Program-made: the position numbers and the translations under genes | Part shown: one piece after another, positions 25,860-35,101 of the stretch | How positions within the stretch are numbered: the stretch's first letter is position 1 | How the letters are laid out: each line of letters begins with the position of its first letter | NCBI RefSeq assembly: GCF_026011715.1 | Contig: NZ_BRVM01000012.1 | Span: forward strand, 1 to 64,000 | Origin: Cytobacillus sp. NCCP-133 | GTDB taxonomy: Bacteria > Bacillota > Bacilli > Bacillales > Cytobacillaceae | DNA length: 64,000 nt | Reading direction: 5' to 3' | Notes under the pieces: generated by a model | Told to the model about the DNA's origin: nothing | What the model saw: only the letters and a program-made list of their open reading frames with translations | Databases searched by the model: none

Positions 25860-25915
25860 TGTTTAATACCCCTTTCGGTTAAATGGGGTCATAATCAAAT
25901 AAAAAGGTGGTTGCC

Positions 25916-26302
25916 ATGAATTTTGCTTATACTGTAGAAACCAAAAAGTCAATTGATGAAGCAATCTCTGATTTGGAGAAACAGCTGAAGGAAGAAAAGT
26001 TTGGCATTTTATGGACGTTTGATATTAAAGAAAAGCTTGAAGAAAAGGGTTTCCAGCTCGATGAAGAGTATAAAGTTTTGGAAGTGTGCAATCCAAAAGA
26101 AGCGGAGCGGGTTCTTAAAGAGGAAAAGATGGCGGGGTACTTCCTTCCTTGTAAAATTGTTGTTTACAAAGAAGCTGGTAGCACAAAGATTGGCCTGCCG
26201 AAACCGACAGCACTGATCAGCATGATTGATAATCAAAACCTAAAGGAAATGGCAGCAGACATTGAAAAACGTCTGATCGGCTGCCTGGATAAGACAGTTT
26301 AA
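25916..26302 (+). CDS. DUF302 domain protein
   Basis: 128-residue soluble protein of the DUF302 family: alpha-beta fold, function uncertain. Family pattern visible: EKFGILWTFDIKEKLEEKG, YKVLEVCNPKEAERVL, and FLPCKIVVYKEAGSTKIGLP. The two Cys residues (VCNP, LPCK) are the usual DUF302 positions. Start ATG 25916 after AAAAAGGTGG. Possible SigB promoter upstream suggests stress control. Confidence 0.85.
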   Translation: MNFAYTVETKKSIDEAISDLEKQLKEEKFGILWTFDIKEKLEEKGFQLDEEYKVLEVCNPKEAERVLKEEKMAGYFLPCKIVVYKEAGSTKIGLPKPTALISMIDNQNLKEMAADIEKRLIGCLDKTV

Positions 26303-26330
26303 GAAGGCTCAGATTGGGTGTTATTCTCTA

Positions 26331-26549
26331 GTGCTTTATTCTTTTTTACGTTTATTTGAAAATCTGCTTCAAAAGCCCAATGGTTACCAGGAAATCCGCG
26401 AAATCAATATGGGTAAAATTGACCTGGATTTCTTGAAAAACAATGCGAAATGGAAATTGGTCCTAATCGTTGTGCTGTGCGATAAAACTTTTAAAACAGA
26501 CAGCCATTGGTGCTGTTTGTTTTTCTTTTTATGCTTTACAATAGAGTGA
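26331..26549 (+). other. Unresolved 72-codon frame between two terminators
   Basis: A GTG-started frame reading NGYQEIREINMGKIDLDFLK and beyond looks protein-like up to about 26490, then runs into a terminator hairpin. No ribosome site and no family recognised; it may be another gene remnant. The remaining gap to 26722 holds two terminators only. Confidence 0.3.
26494..26528 (+). terminator. Terminator hairpin
   Basis: ACAGACAGC/GCTGTTTGT (one G-T pair) followed by T-rich tract. Confidence 0.65.
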
Positions 26550-26654
26550 GAATTCAAACATTACAAAAGCTAATTTTTGTCAGCTCATTGTTTGACCAAA
26601 ACATACATAAAGCTGCACTAGATAACAGAAGGCCAGGATTGATATAAAGATTGT

Positions 26655-26688
26655 AAAAACACACAGCAGCTAAATCTGTGTGTTTTTT
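26655..26688 (+). terminator. Terminator-like hairpin upstream of the SDR gene
   Basis: Perfect AAAAACACACAG/CTGTGTGTTTTTT stem with T6. No gene ends directly before it on the forward strand, so it may be a relic or attenuate read-through. Confidence 0.7.
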
Positions 26689-26722
26689 AAAGTGAATATT
26701 TTTTTGTATAAGGATGATAAAT

Positions 26723-27568
26723 ATGAAGCATAGATACGCAGTCATTACAGGCTGCTCAAGTGGATTTGGCGCTCTAATGGCGATTGAATTAGCAAAAATC
26801 GGCTTTCACATTATCGCAACAATGAGAAACACGAAAAAAAGAGCGTTCTTAATGGATAATGCAAAAAGGGAAGGAATCCAAGAGCAAATAACAATTCACG
26901 AATTGGATGTTACTTCTTCTAATTCTATTGAAGAGCTGAAATTTCACCTGAAACAGCTTCCGTCTGTTGATGTCCTGATTAACAATGCCGGTTTTGCCGG
27001 TGCGGGTTTTGCTGAAGAAATTCCGCTCGATGAATACAGAAGGCAATTTGAAACCAATGTTTTTGGAACGATCGGAGTCACACAAGCTGTGCTGCCATTT
27101 ATGCGTACACAAAGAAAGGGAACCATAATAAATATTAGTTCTATTAGTGGACGAGTGGCATTCCCGGGATTATCGCCGTACGCAGCTTCAAAGTTTGCAG
27201 TAGAAGGATGGAGCGAATCGCTCCGCCTTGAAATGAAGCCTTTTGGCGTACATGTCGTGCTGTTGGAACCAGGATCCTTTAAAACAGGTATTTGGACCAC
27301 AGGCAAACAAGTAACAGAGAAATCATTGGAAAAAGACTCCCCCTATTATCCTTACATGCTAAAGATACAGGGGTATCTTGATAAAAATGCCCCTTTCTAT
27401 GAAGAGCCCATAATTGTTGCAAAAAAAGCAGCCAGCATTGCCATGGAGGATGAACCTTCTCTAAGATATCCGGTTGGGAAAGGGGTACAAACGAAGATCA
27501 ACTTAAAAAGCCTGCTTAGATGGAAAACCTGGGAAAAGGTGATCCTCAAAACTTTGTACAAAAATTAG
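26723..27568 (+). CDS. SDR-family oxidoreductase (YusZ-like)
   Basis: Classical short-chain dehydrogenase, 281 residues. TGCSSGFG (residues 9-16) is the NAD(P)-binding glycine motif, NNAGFAGAGF the adenine-ring motif, and SSISGRVAFPGLSPYAASK carries catalytic Ser, Tyr and Lys. Arg in ATMRN favours NADP. It resembles B. subtilis YusZ; the substrate is unknown. Start ATG 26723, eight bases after AAGGA, is preferred over the ATG at 26714. Confidence 0.87.
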   Translation: MKHRYAVITGCSSGFGALMAIELAKIGFHIIATMRNTKKRAFLMDNAKREGIQEQITIHELDVTSSNSIEELKFHLKQLPSVDVLINNAGFAGAGFAEEIPLDEYRRQFETNVFGTIGVTQAVLPFMRTQRKGTIINISSISGRVAFPGLSPYAASKFAVEGWSESLRLEMKPFGVHVVLLEPGSFKTGIWTTGKQVTEKSLEKDSPYYPYMLKIQGYLDKNAPFYEEPIIVAKKAASIAMEDEPSLRYPVGKGVQTKINLKSLLRWKTWEKVILKTLYKN

Positions 27569-27681
27569 ATATAATCAAATATAGTGTAATACTTTTTCTG
27601 ATGTTTCCCAATCCCTGATTAATTTTCAAATATCAAGAGAAAATAAAAAAACCAGCCAATAATCATCAGGGGGGAGATAGA

Positions 27682-28824
27682 ATGAAAAAAGGTATAAGAA
27701 AATCGTTCATTATTTTTCTATCGTTCATGACCATGCTGATGGTCTGGAATCAAACACAAGCAACAGTCTCGGGGCCTCCGGCTATTCATTTGCGCATAAT
27801 GGAAACGACGGATCTGCATGGAAACATGATAGGGTATGATTATGAAGATCGAAAAAAAACAATCGAGTTTGGGCTTTCCAGAACAGCAACCCTGATCAAA
27901 CAGGCGAGAGAGGAAGTGCCAAACTCCGTTCTTTTTGATAATGGGGACATACTGGAGGGAAATGCTCTTGACGAGTATGCTTACAGGAGCCGCCCATTGG
28001 ACCTTGCAAATGTCCATCCCGTATATAAAGCCATGAATACGCTGCTCTATGATGCAGCTACAGTAGGGAACCATGAATTTAATTATGGGATTGATTTTAT
28101 GGAGGAAAGCATAAGGGGAGCAAACTTTCCTTACATCAACGCCAATATATATGTAGAAGACCGAAACAGCATTGCAAATGATGATCTTAATTATTTCAAC
28201 CCATATACTATTTTAGAAAAAGAAGTTACGGATACGGCAGGGGAAAAGCACAAACTGAATATTGGCGTGATCGGATTTATAACACCAATTGTCGCAGAAT
28301 GGAATAAGGAATATTTTCACGGAAACCTGAAAGTGAAAAATATAAAAGAATCAGCGGAGCATTTTATTCCGATTATGAAGAGTAAGGGAGCAGATATTAT
28401 TGTCGCGCTTGCCCACACCGGGCTTCAATCGGATAGGGGGCTGGCTGAGAGGAAAGGAAACTCGGTTTATGATCTTAGTAAAGTGAAAGGGATTGACGCC
28501 ATTCTGTTTGGTCACAGCCATTCTATTTTTCCTGTCAGGGATGAACTCCAAACGCTGCCCGGGATTGATTTGAAAGCAGGGACCATTAACGGTACAGCTG
28601 CCGTGCAGCCCGGTTACTGGGGGAATCATCTGGGACTCATTGATTTAAAAATGATCCAGCAGAATGGGACCTGGAAAGTTAAGAGCAGCCTTTCCTCCAT
28701 CAGGCCGGTGTACCGCAAAATCAATAAAAAAAGCAGGCCGATTATTCCGGCAGACCCGCTTATTGAGGAAATGATGAAAAAGGACCATAAACTAACGGTG
28801 GATTTTTTGAAAAATAAACATTAG
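27682..28824 (+). CDS. Exported metallophosphoesterase, CpdB/YfkN-like but short
   Basis: 380-residue secreted enzyme (signal peptide ending near TQA) with a calcineurin-like domain of the 2',3'-cyclic-nucleotide phosphodiesterase/5'-nucleotidase family: TTDLHGNM, DNGDILEGN, VGNHEFNYG, ALAHTGLQ and FGHSHSIF supply the two-metal site. Full CpdB/YfkN proteins continue with a 5_nucleotid_C substrate-binding domain of some 200 residues; here the chain stops within the linker helix (MKKDHKLTVDFLKNKH) and a terminator follows at once. Either a naturally short form or a 3' deletion. Ribosome site GGGGGGAG. Confidence 0.85.
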   Translation: MKKGIRKSFIIFLSFMTMLMVWNQTQATVSGPPAIHLRIMETTDLHGNMIGYDYEDRKKTIEFGLSRTATLIKQAREEVPNSVLFDNGDILEGNALDEYAYRSRPLDLANVHPVYKAMNTLLYDAATVGNHEFNYGIDFMEESIRGANFPYINANIYVEDRNSIANDDLNYFNPYTILEKEVTDTAGEKHKLNIGVIGFITPIVAEWNKEYFHGNLKVKNIKESAEHFIPIMKSKGADIIVALAHTGLQSDRGLAERKGNSVYDLSKVKGIDAILFGHSHSIFPVRDELQTLPGIDLKAGTINGTAAVQPGYWGNHLGLIDLKMIQQNGTWKVKSSLSSIRPVYRKINKKSRPIIPADPLIEEMMKKDHKLTVDFLKNKH

Positions 28825-28860
28825 AAGAAGGCGCCCATTCACATGAGCGCCTTCTTCCTA
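28824..28860 (+). terminator. Bidirectional terminator
   Basis: GAAGAAGGCGC/GCGCCTTCTTC arms 28824-28834 and 28847-28857, between convergent genes. Confidence 0.85.
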
Positions 28861-29649
28861 TAAAACGGCAAAATCCTCACTCTTCAGATCGGTTATAAAC
28901 ATATGCCCTGGTGAATGAGTAATCATGATTTCAGGTTTTACATGCATAGCAACTGCCTGCGGGGTAACTCCACATGCCCAAAATACTGGAACTTCTCCCT
29001 CTTTAATTGTCACAGAGTCGCCAAAATCAGGCTGATTGATGTTGTTTATTCCAATCGTTTCAGGGTTGCCAATATGGACTGGTGCACCATGGACAGAAGG
29101 GAAGCGGCTTGTTACCTGCACAGCTCTGATGGCATCTTTCTCTGACATGGGCCTCATGCTCACAACCATTGGGCCTTCGAACCGGCCTGCTTTTACTGAT
29201 TCCAGATTTGTTTTATACATAGGAACATTCCTGTTCTCCTCAATATGCCGGATTGGAATATGATTTTTCAGCAGTGCTTCTTCAAATGTAAAGCTGCATC
29301 CCAGCAGGAATCCGACCATATCATCATTCCACTGCGAGCTGATGTTTGTCAGCTCTTCAGCCAGCTCCCCGTTGCGATACACCCTGTATTTGGAAAGATC
29401 TGTACGAATATCAGCATCCGGAGCTGAAAGTTTTGGGATAGGGGAACCGGGCTCCGTAACATCAATGATCGGACATGATTTAGGGTTCCTTTGGCAAAAA
29501 AGCAAAAATTCAAATGCAAGCTCTTTCGGCAAAATAGCGAGGTTTGCCTGAATAAAGCCGTTCGCCATTCCCGCAGTAGGCTTGTCCCATGCTCCGCTTC
29601 TAATCGACTTGCGTGCGTCTGAAGGGCTCCATAAAGAAAGTTCGATCAT
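28858..29649 (-). CDS. ycsI: Putative hydro-lyase YcsI (DUF1445)
   Basis: 263-residue member of the YcsI/DUF1445 family, close to D-glutamate cyclase-like and putative hydro-lyase proteins. Conserved blocks: [61 protein letters not shown], and [13 protein letters not shown] near the C terminus. Last gene of the pxpB-pxpC-pxpA-ycsG-ycsI cluster, 20 bases after ycsG; the context (5-oxoproline breakdown) fits a related amino-acid cyclisation or dehydration step, not shown directly. Confidence 0.92.
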   Translation of the reverse strand: MIELSLWSPSDARKSIRSGAWDKPTAGMANGFIQANLAILPKELAFEFLLFCQRNPKSCPIIDVTEPGSPIPKLSAPDADIRTDLSKYRVYRNGELAEELTNISSQWNDDMVGFLLGCSFTFEEALLKNHIPIRHIEENRNVPMYKTNLESVKAGRFEGPMVVSMRPMSEKDAIRAVQVTSRFPSVHGAPVHIGNPETIGINNINQPDFGDSVTIKEGEVPVFWACGVTPQAVAMHVKPEIMITHSPGHMFITDLKSEDFAVL

Positions 29650-29669
29650 AAATCATTCACCCTTTTCTC

Positions 29670-30860
29670 TTATTTAAATAGCTGTGGAATACCATTTATC
29701 AATGAATAAACACCCATATAAGACATGGCAACCACGATGATGACACCAAAAATCGTCATCCAAAGCGGATGCTTATAGTCTCCGACAATTTTGGTTTTAT
29801 AGGCTGCCACCAGCATTACACCCAATGCAATCGGCAGGATTAAGCCGTTTAGAGATCCTACTAAAACCAGAATTTTAACCGGCTTTCCAATGATGACAAA
29901 AACGAGCGTAGATAAAGCGATAAACGTAACAATCAGCCATTTTTGATATTTTTCCAGAACAGGGCTGAACGTACGGATAAAGGAAACAGAAGTATAGGCT
30001 GCGCCAACCACTGATGTTACGGCAGCGGCCCACATGACAACCCCAAAAATCCTATAGCCGATATTGCCTGCGGCGAGCTGGAAAACGGAAGCTGGAGGAT
30101 TGGATGGATCAAGAGCCAGTCCCTGAGATACTACACCTAAAGCAGCAAGGAAAAGGAAAATGCGCATGATGGAAGCAATCCCAATCGCACTGATGGAGCT
30201 TTTTGTCACTTCCGGCAAAGCTTCTTTTCCTTTTACACCTGCATCAATCAAACGATGCCCGCCAGCGAAGGTAATGTATCCGCCTACTGTTCCGCCTACT
30301 AAAGTAATAATGGCCAGAATATTAATTTTATCCGGAACAAAAGTTTTTGTCACAGCTTCGCCAACTGGAGGCTGCGCCGTAAACATTACATAAATGGTCA
30401 GGGCGATCATGACAAACCCTAAAATTTGTGTGAATCGGTCCATAAGTCTTCCTGCTTCTTTTACAAGGAAAATTCCAATCGCAAGGATTCCGCTCAGCAG
30501 TGCACCCATTTCAGGCGAGATGCCGAAAATAACATTCGTACCCAGGCCGGCCCCGGCAATATTCCCAATATTAAAAGCCAATCCTCCCATCACGATTAAA
30601 GCAGCAAGAAAATAGCCTAGGCCAGGCAAAATATCATTGGCAATATCCTGGGCACGCTTCTCGGAGACCGCGATGATCCGCCAGATATTCATTTGCGCAC
30701 CAATATCAATGATAATGGATATTAAAATAACAAAGCCAAAGCTGGCTAAAAGTGTTTCAGTAAATACAGTAGTTTGTGTCAAGAACCCCGGTCCAATGGC
30801 AGATGTCGCCATCAGGAACGCGGCACCCAGCAAGAGACTCGCATTTGTTTGCTTCTTCAT
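29670..30860 (-). CDS. ycsG: NRAMP-related transporter YcsG
   Basis: 396-residue, about eleven-helix member of the NRAMP superfamily. The canonical metal motif DPGN of helix 1 is replaced by AIGPGFLTQT, so divalent-metal transport is unlikely; similar divergent members are linked with 5-oxoprolinase genes and may carry an organic substrate. GTG-free start ATG behind GGGGG. The 343-base gap to pxpA (same strand, upstream) contains a periodic repeat array, so it may have its own promoter. Confidence 0.88.
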   Translation of the reverse strand: MKKQTNASLLLGAAFLMATSAIGPGFLTQTTVFTETLLASFGFVILISIIIDIGAQMNIWRIIAVSEKRAQDIANDILPGLGYFLAALIVMGGLAFNIGNIAGAGLGTNVIFGISPEMGALLSGILAIGIFLVKEAGRLMDRFTQILGFVMIALTIYVMFTAQPPVGEAVTKTFVPDKINILAIITLVGGTVGGYITFAGGHRLIDAGVKGKEALPEVTKSSISAIGIASIMRIFLFLAALGVVSQGLALDPSNPPASVFQLAAGNIGYRIFGVVMWAAAVTSVVGAAYTSVSFIRTFSPVLEKYQKWLIVTFIALSTLVFVIIGKPVKILVLVGSLNGLILPIALGVMLVAAYKTKIVGDYKHPLWMTIFGVIIVVAMSYMGVYSLINGIPQLFK

Positions 30861-30946
30861 TCATTTTCCCCCTGATATATATCGTTTATGGACCGTGTTT
30901 AGTTTTCCAGCAGTCTAAGAAGCGGACCAAGGAAAGAAAAGTTGGA

Positions 30947-31045
30947 ATAATGATCAACTTTCAAAAAATCTTCAAGTTTCAACAGAAATCGTCAACTTTG
31001 TATTATTATCTTCAATTTAAGCCAAATATCATCAACTTAGGCCAA
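30947..31045 (+). repeat. Degenerate 20-bp periodic array, TCAACTT type
   Basis: Cores TCAACTT, TCAAGTT, TCAACTT, TCAATTT, TCAACTT start at 30954, 30972, 30992, 31012 and 31032: steps 18, 20, 20, 20. Units have the form AT-x-x-TCAACTT plus variable bases. It sits between pxpA and ycsG on the transcribed-opposite strand. No gene is visible in the rest of the gap (30861-31203). Confidence 0.7.
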
Positions 31046-31203
31046 AATAAAGGCATTTTCCCAAACGAACTTATCAAATTATTCATGATTGAAAAATTGC
31101 AGCTGAAAAAGCCCGCTTTTCGCTTGGGTCAGCGCACAGTCACCATTTGCATAGGGTGATTCCATGAAGGGACCAATCTAATCCCAAAGAGATCAACAAA
31201 CCC

Positions 31204-31980
31204 TTATTTCAAAAAGTCTCCAATCTTGGCTACTTGAATACCGGCATCCTGTAAAGCTGTCGGAATATATTTGGCAAATTCGAGTGCACTTTCACCGTCG
31301 CCATGTATGCAAATGGTGTTGGCTTCAATCGAAACATCTGTACCCTGGACAGAAGTCACTTTGCCTTCCTTCACCATCCGGATTACCTGGTTGACAGCAA
31401 CCGTGTGGTCTGTGATGAGAGCGTTGCTTTCTCTTCTTGAGGTAAGCGATCCATCCGCCTGATAAGTACGGTCAGAGAATACTTCATGGGCAGAGCGCAG
31501 GCCGATTTTCTTCCCGGCTTTTACCAGTTCACTGCCGGCAAGTCCAAATAATATCAATTCCGGATCTATCTTATAAACGGCTTCTGCAATGGCATCTGAT
31601 AAAGAAGCACTCTTTGAAGCCATATTAAACAGGGCACCATGCGGCTTCACGTGCTGAATTATGCCGCCTTCGGATTTAACGAACGCATATAAAGCACCAA
31701 TCTGGTAGACAACAAGATCGTAAGCTTCCTGCGGTGTAATGCTGATGTCGCGCCGGCCAAACCCAGTTAAATCCTGAAGGCCAGGATGAACGCCGATTCC
31801 AACATTTTTCTCTAAAGCCATCTGTACCGTTTTTCTCATGGTTGCAGGATCGCCTGCATGAAAACCGCAAGCAATATTCGCAGATGTAATATAATCCAGA
31901 ATTTCTTCATCCCGTCCCATTTTATATGCGCCAAAGCTTTCACCCATATCACAATTAATATCAACAATATGCATTTCCAT
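31204..31980 (-). CDS. pxpA: 5-oxoprolinase subunit PxpA (YcsF/LamB)
   Basis: Subunit A of the ATP-dependent prokaryotic 5-oxoprolinase that opens pyroglutamate to glutamate. 258 residues with the LamB/YcsF signature: [70 protein letters not shown]. Ribosome site AGGAGG. Six bases after pxpC. Works with PxpB and PxpC encoded just upstream. Confidence 0.96.
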   Translation of the reverse strand: MEMHIVDINCDMGESFGAYKMGRDEEILDYITSANIACGFHAGDPATMRKTVQMALEKNVGIGVHPGLQDLTGFGRRDISITPQEAYDLVVYQIGALYAFVKSEGGIIQHVKPHGALFNMASKSASLSDAIAEAVYKIDPELILFGLAGSELVKAGKKIGLRSAHEVFSDRTYQADGSLTSRRESNALITDHTVAVNQVIRMVKEGKVTSVQGTDVSIEANTICIHGDGESALEFAKYIPTALQDAGIQVAKIGDFLK

Positions 31981-31986
31981 TTCCTC

Positions 31987-32988
31987 CTATCTGGTTTTTA
32001 AGTGGATACCTTGCTTTAGTTCTTTCAATTTCAATTCTCTGTCAAGGTATAGACGCTGCGCCTCTTCATGGGAAATTTCAGCAAATTTCAGCTTATCGCC
32101 AGGCTTGGCTTGTGCAAGAAGAGGGAGATCGGCGAATGCCACCTGTCCGATTTTTGGATAGCCTCCGGTTGTTTGCCTGTCAGCGAGCAAAACGATTGGA
32201 TTGCCATCCGGCGGAACCTGTATCGAACCAAAATTAACTGCCTCTGATATTAATTCGGCAGGTTCTGATAATGTTAACCCCGGACCCTTCAGCCTATAGC
32301 CCATTCTATCCGACTGTGCTGATACTTCAAAGGCATGATCAAGCAATGTTTCCCGGCTTTCTTTTGTAAATAGTTCAAACTGCCGGCCTTTTGTCATTCG
32401 GATCGTCGGCACGGCATTCGTGCTCGGGAGCAGATCAGAAGTGATCGACCAGTCATTTTCAATAAAGGATTGGTTTTGTAACTGACGTGAAAGGTAATCC
32501 ATCATTCTCTTTGATTGACTGGACGGTTTCCCAAACACAAGCTGGTCACCAGCTTTTAATGCCCTTCCTTCAAAACCGCCAATGCCTGCACGCAAGTAAG
32601 TCGCTTTGCTTTTCATTACATAAGGTACGGAAAAGCCGCCCGCAACAGACAAGTAAGCACGGCAGCCCTGCAAACAATGGCCAAATTTTAGCTCACTGCC
32701 TTTTTTTACATAAATAGATCTCCACAAGCGGACAGGCTGGCCGTTAATGGAAGGGGATAGATCCCCGCCGCAAATGGAAATAAGGGCATCTTTTTCAAAG
32801 GTTATTGCTGGCCCAATCATGGTCATTTCGAGAGTTGGTTCGCTTTCGATGTTCCCCGTTAGCAGATTCGCCACTCGATGCGATAGAGGATCCATCGCAC
32901 CGCTGGCAATCACGCCAAACTTCTGAAACCCTGTTCTCCCTAAGTCCTGAATGCTCGAAAGGAGACCAGGCTTTATTATTTTCAGCAT
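31987..32988 (-). CDS. pxpC: 5-oxoprolinase subunit PxpC (KipA, biotin-dependent carboxylase-like)
   Basis: Subunit C of 5-oxoprolinase (AHS2/KipA domain). Motifs: PGLLSSIQDLGRTGFQKFGV at the N terminus, GAMDPLSHRVANLL, and PDGNPIVLLADRQTTGGYPK in the C-terminal half. I choose ATG 32988, eight bases after AAGGAG; the frame extends 18 bases further upstream. Overlaps pxpB by seven bases. In B. subtilis KipA antagonises the kinase inhibitor KipI, but the enzymatic role is the general one. Confidence 0.95.
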   Translation of the reverse strand: MLKIIKPGLLSSIQDLGRTGFQKFGVIASGAMDPLSHRVANLLTGNIESEPTLEMTMIGPAITFEKDALISICGGDLSPSINGQPVRLWRSIYVKKGSELKFGHCLQGCRAYLSVAGGFSVPYVMKSKATYLRAGIGGFEGRALKAGDQLVFGKPSSQSKRMMDYLSRQLQNQSFIENDWSITSDLLPSTNAVPTIRMTKGRQFELFTKESRETLLDHAFEVSAQSDRMGYRLKGPGLTLSEPAELISEAVNFGSIQVPPDGNPIVLLADRQTTGGYPKIGQVAFADLPLLAQAKPGDKLKFAEISHEEAQRLYLDRELKLKELKQGIHLKTR

Positions 32989-33695
32989 GATTCCGTCTCC
33001 TTCCATTTTTCGTACTCTGCCCGGCTGATTGGCTTAAATTTGATTTTATCTCCTGCCTTTAAAAGGGTAGGGGACTCATCATGCGGGCGAAATAATCTTA
33101 CAGGTGTGCGTCCAATGAGCTGCCAGCCGCCAGGTGTTTCAATCGGATAAATGCCAGTCTGCATTCCAGCAATTCCAACCGATCGTTCTGGAATTTTTAA
33201 GCGGGGAGATTCTCTCCGTGGGGCTGCGATTTTCTCAGACATTCCGCCAATAAATGGGAAGCCTGGAGCAAATCCAATCATGTAAACCAGATAATCGCCC
33301 GAAGAGTGAATATCAATCACTTCTTCAGGTGAAATTCCATTATGCTTTGCCACATAATCAAGGTCCGGCCCAAATTTTCCGCCATAGCAAACTGGTATTT
33401 CCACTAGTCTGGATTCAGCCGTATTGCTTGCTTCAAGATCCTTTATAAGAGGCTCGATTAGCTCACAAGCATAATCAAAAGGAAGCTTTCCTTCTGAAAG
33501 CTGATAGATTGCAAGAGGGTCATAAAAAATTGTTACAGTCGTATACGCTGGAATGTATTCATTCATCCAACCGGGCGGCTGATCTTCAAGAACATCTGTT
33601 AACGCCTGAACCTTTTGATGAGATTTCTCGCTGATTTCGTTCCCGAGTTCAATAAGGACGGCATTGTCACCTAAAGGGTGTAGTGTATAATCCAT
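32982..33695 (-). CDS. pxpB: 5-oxoprolinase subunit PxpB (KipI)
   Basis: Subunit B (AHS1/KipI domain) of 5-oxoprolinase, 237 residues: LGDNAVLIELGNEISE at the start, VYMIGFAPGFPFIGGM (family hallmark), PRRESPRLKIPERSVGIAG, and TPGGWQLIGRTP. B. subtilis KipI inhibits sporulation kinase KinA. First gene of the cluster; no KipR-type (IclR) regulator gene is adjacent, unlike in B. subtilis. A perfect 16-bp palindrome lies about 90 bases upstream of its start. Confidence 0.95.
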   Translation of the reverse strand: MDYTLHPLGDNAVLIELGNEISEKSHQKVQALTDVLEDQPPGWMNEYIPAYTTVTIFYDPLAIYQLSEGKLPFDYACELIEPLIKDLEASNTAESRLVEIPVCYGGKFGPDLDYVAKHNGISPEEVIDIHSSGDYLVYMIGFAPGFPFIGGMSEKIAAPRRESPRLKIPERSVGIAGMQTGIYPIETPGGWQLIGRTPVRLFRPHDESPTLLKAGDKIKFKPISRAEYEKWKETESC

Positions 33696-33783
33696 GTTTT
33701 CACCTGCTTTCTTTTTAAATAAAGGCTTAGGTTTGCATCATGTTCATTCAGCGCATAAATTATTCCTACAATAGTAATTCGCA

Positions 33784-33799
33784 TTCATTGATCAATGAA
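33784..33799 (-). promoter_or_regulatory. 16-bp palindrome overlapping pxpB promoter region
   Basis: TTCATTGATCAATGAA is perfectly symmetric. On the reverse strand its TTGATC can act as -35 with TATTGT 16 bases downstream as -10, so a bound regulator would block the promoter. Regulator unknown. Confidence 0.5.
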
Positions 33800-34090
33800 A
33801 ATAAGATAATTATTATTTACAAACCTTGCCCTAATCAAGTTTCCAATTTAAAATACTTTTTCGCTTTAGCAAGATAGCCAATTAGAATAACGAAATATAT
33901 TATTCTATAATAGACTGAAAATTCTATTTGTGCAAATTATCTAGATATCCCGGTGAAAAAAACGGCTAAAATATTTTGGCTGGCTGCTTTTATGATATCA
34001 ACTGCTTCCTTGTCCCAATATCATCATAGTTTACAACTCCTCCAAAACTGGGAATAAAGTATGGACATTACGAATTAGGGAGAGATTATT

Positions 34091-34813
34091 GTGGGTGCCA
34101 AAACGGAAACGAACCTTTCAGAAAGATTTGAAGCGGCTTTTAACCGTATTCATAAATCTTTAAAACAATCCGCCAAAAAAGCCAGAACAGATAAATTTTA
34201 TAAATTGATTGAAATCCAAAAAAATCATTCGCTTATCCGGTTATATCAAAATGACTTGCATCAATTTGCCAAATTGAGAAATGCCATCGTTCATGAAAAA
34301 ATCGATCTTGACTATTACATTGCCGAACCTCACCTGGAAACTGTGGAGAGAATTGAGAGGATTGCAGAGGATTTTGAAAAACCGAAAACGGCACTCTCAA
34401 TTGCTGCATCACCGGTTTTTTACTTTTATGAAGATGGCAAGCTTTCAGATGTATTGGCCATTATTAACAAATTTTCACACTCCCAGTTTCCGATCTATAA
34501 CGGGAAGGAAGAGTATTCCTGGCTGCTGACTTCAGCAGATATTGTGAAATGGATGAGCGAGCATTTTACAGAAGACGCAATTCAGCTGAAAAAAATACAG
34601 ATTAAGGAGCTTTTCAATAAAAAATCAAGGCATCAAATAGCATTTGCCAGCAAGGATACCTCTATTTTTGAATTAGAGGATCTTTTCGAAGAGTACCGTT
34701 CCAGAAATGAAAAACTCGAAGGAATCATCGTAACAGAAAAGGGGGAACCGGCAGAAAAACCAAAGGGGATTATTACAGCCTGGGATCTTCTTGAAGCGGA
34801 TGCAGAAAATTAA
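34091..34813 (+). CDS. CBS-domain protein with HEPN-like N-terminal motif
   Basis: 240 residues. The N-terminal helical part (1-95) holds KLRNAIVHEKIDLDYYIAEP with Arg63-Asn64-x3-His68, the R-N-x3-H motif of HEPN folds, many of which are RNases or nucleotide-binding partners. Residues about 100-235 are a CBS pair (TALSIAASPVFYFYEDGKLS; QFPIYNGKEE; GIITAWDLLEADAE), usually an adenine-nucleotide sensor. GTG start behind AGGGAGAG. No toxin-antitoxin partner is adjacent. The combination suggests a nucleotide-gated HEPN protein, but function is inference. Confidence 0.7.
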   Translation: MGAKTETNLSERFEAAFNRIHKSLKQSAKKARTDKFYKLIEIQKNHSLIRLYQNDLHQFAKLRNAIVHEKIDLDYYIAEPHLETVERIERIAEDFEKPKTALSIAASPVFYFYEDGKLSDVLAIINKFSHSQFPIYNGKEEYSWLLTSADIVKWMSEHFTEDAIQLKKIQIKELFNKKSRHQIAFASKDTSIFELEDLFEEYRSRNEKLEGIIVTEKGEPAEKPKGIITAWDLLEADAEN

Positions 34814-34818
34814 CCATG

Positions 34819-34853
34819 AAAAAAGGTGCAAACCAACTGTTTGCACCTTTTTT
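34819..34853 (+). terminator. Terminator after CBS gene
   Basis: AAAAAAGGTGCAAAC/GTTTGCACCTTTTTT, 15-bp perfect stem. Confidence 0.95.
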
Positions 34854-34878
34854 CAGTCCCGATAGGACTTTAGGAAGC

Positions 34879-35007
34879 CTATTGCATCAGGCCGAAGCGG
34901 AGTAGTGTGGGCCTGTGCTGCACTTGCATACCTGCTGACCTCCGTGCAAAGGTTCCTTTTTTTGCAACGCCAAACGAATACCGTGAAGTCGCTGTAAACC
35001 TGATCAT
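34879..35007 (-). CDS. Possible 42-residue basic peptide (doubtful)
   Basis: Reverse-strand ATG at 35007 lies nine bases after AAAGGAGGG and opens 42 codons, rich in Arg, Ser and Thr (FTATSRYSFGVAKKGTFARR). No family recognised and no terminator; the rest of the gap before the preQ1 promoter shows nothing else. Confidence 0.3.
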   Translation of the reverse strand: MIRFTATSRYSFGVAKKGTFARRSAGMQVQHRPTLLRFGLMQ

Positions 35008-35101
35008 GGCTTCAGTCCCTCCTTTTGGTTTTGGCCTTGCATTATTACCTTTTCCACGAATCTGAAAAATAAAACATCTTCTTCTTCTCTTATAACCCGC
35101 C

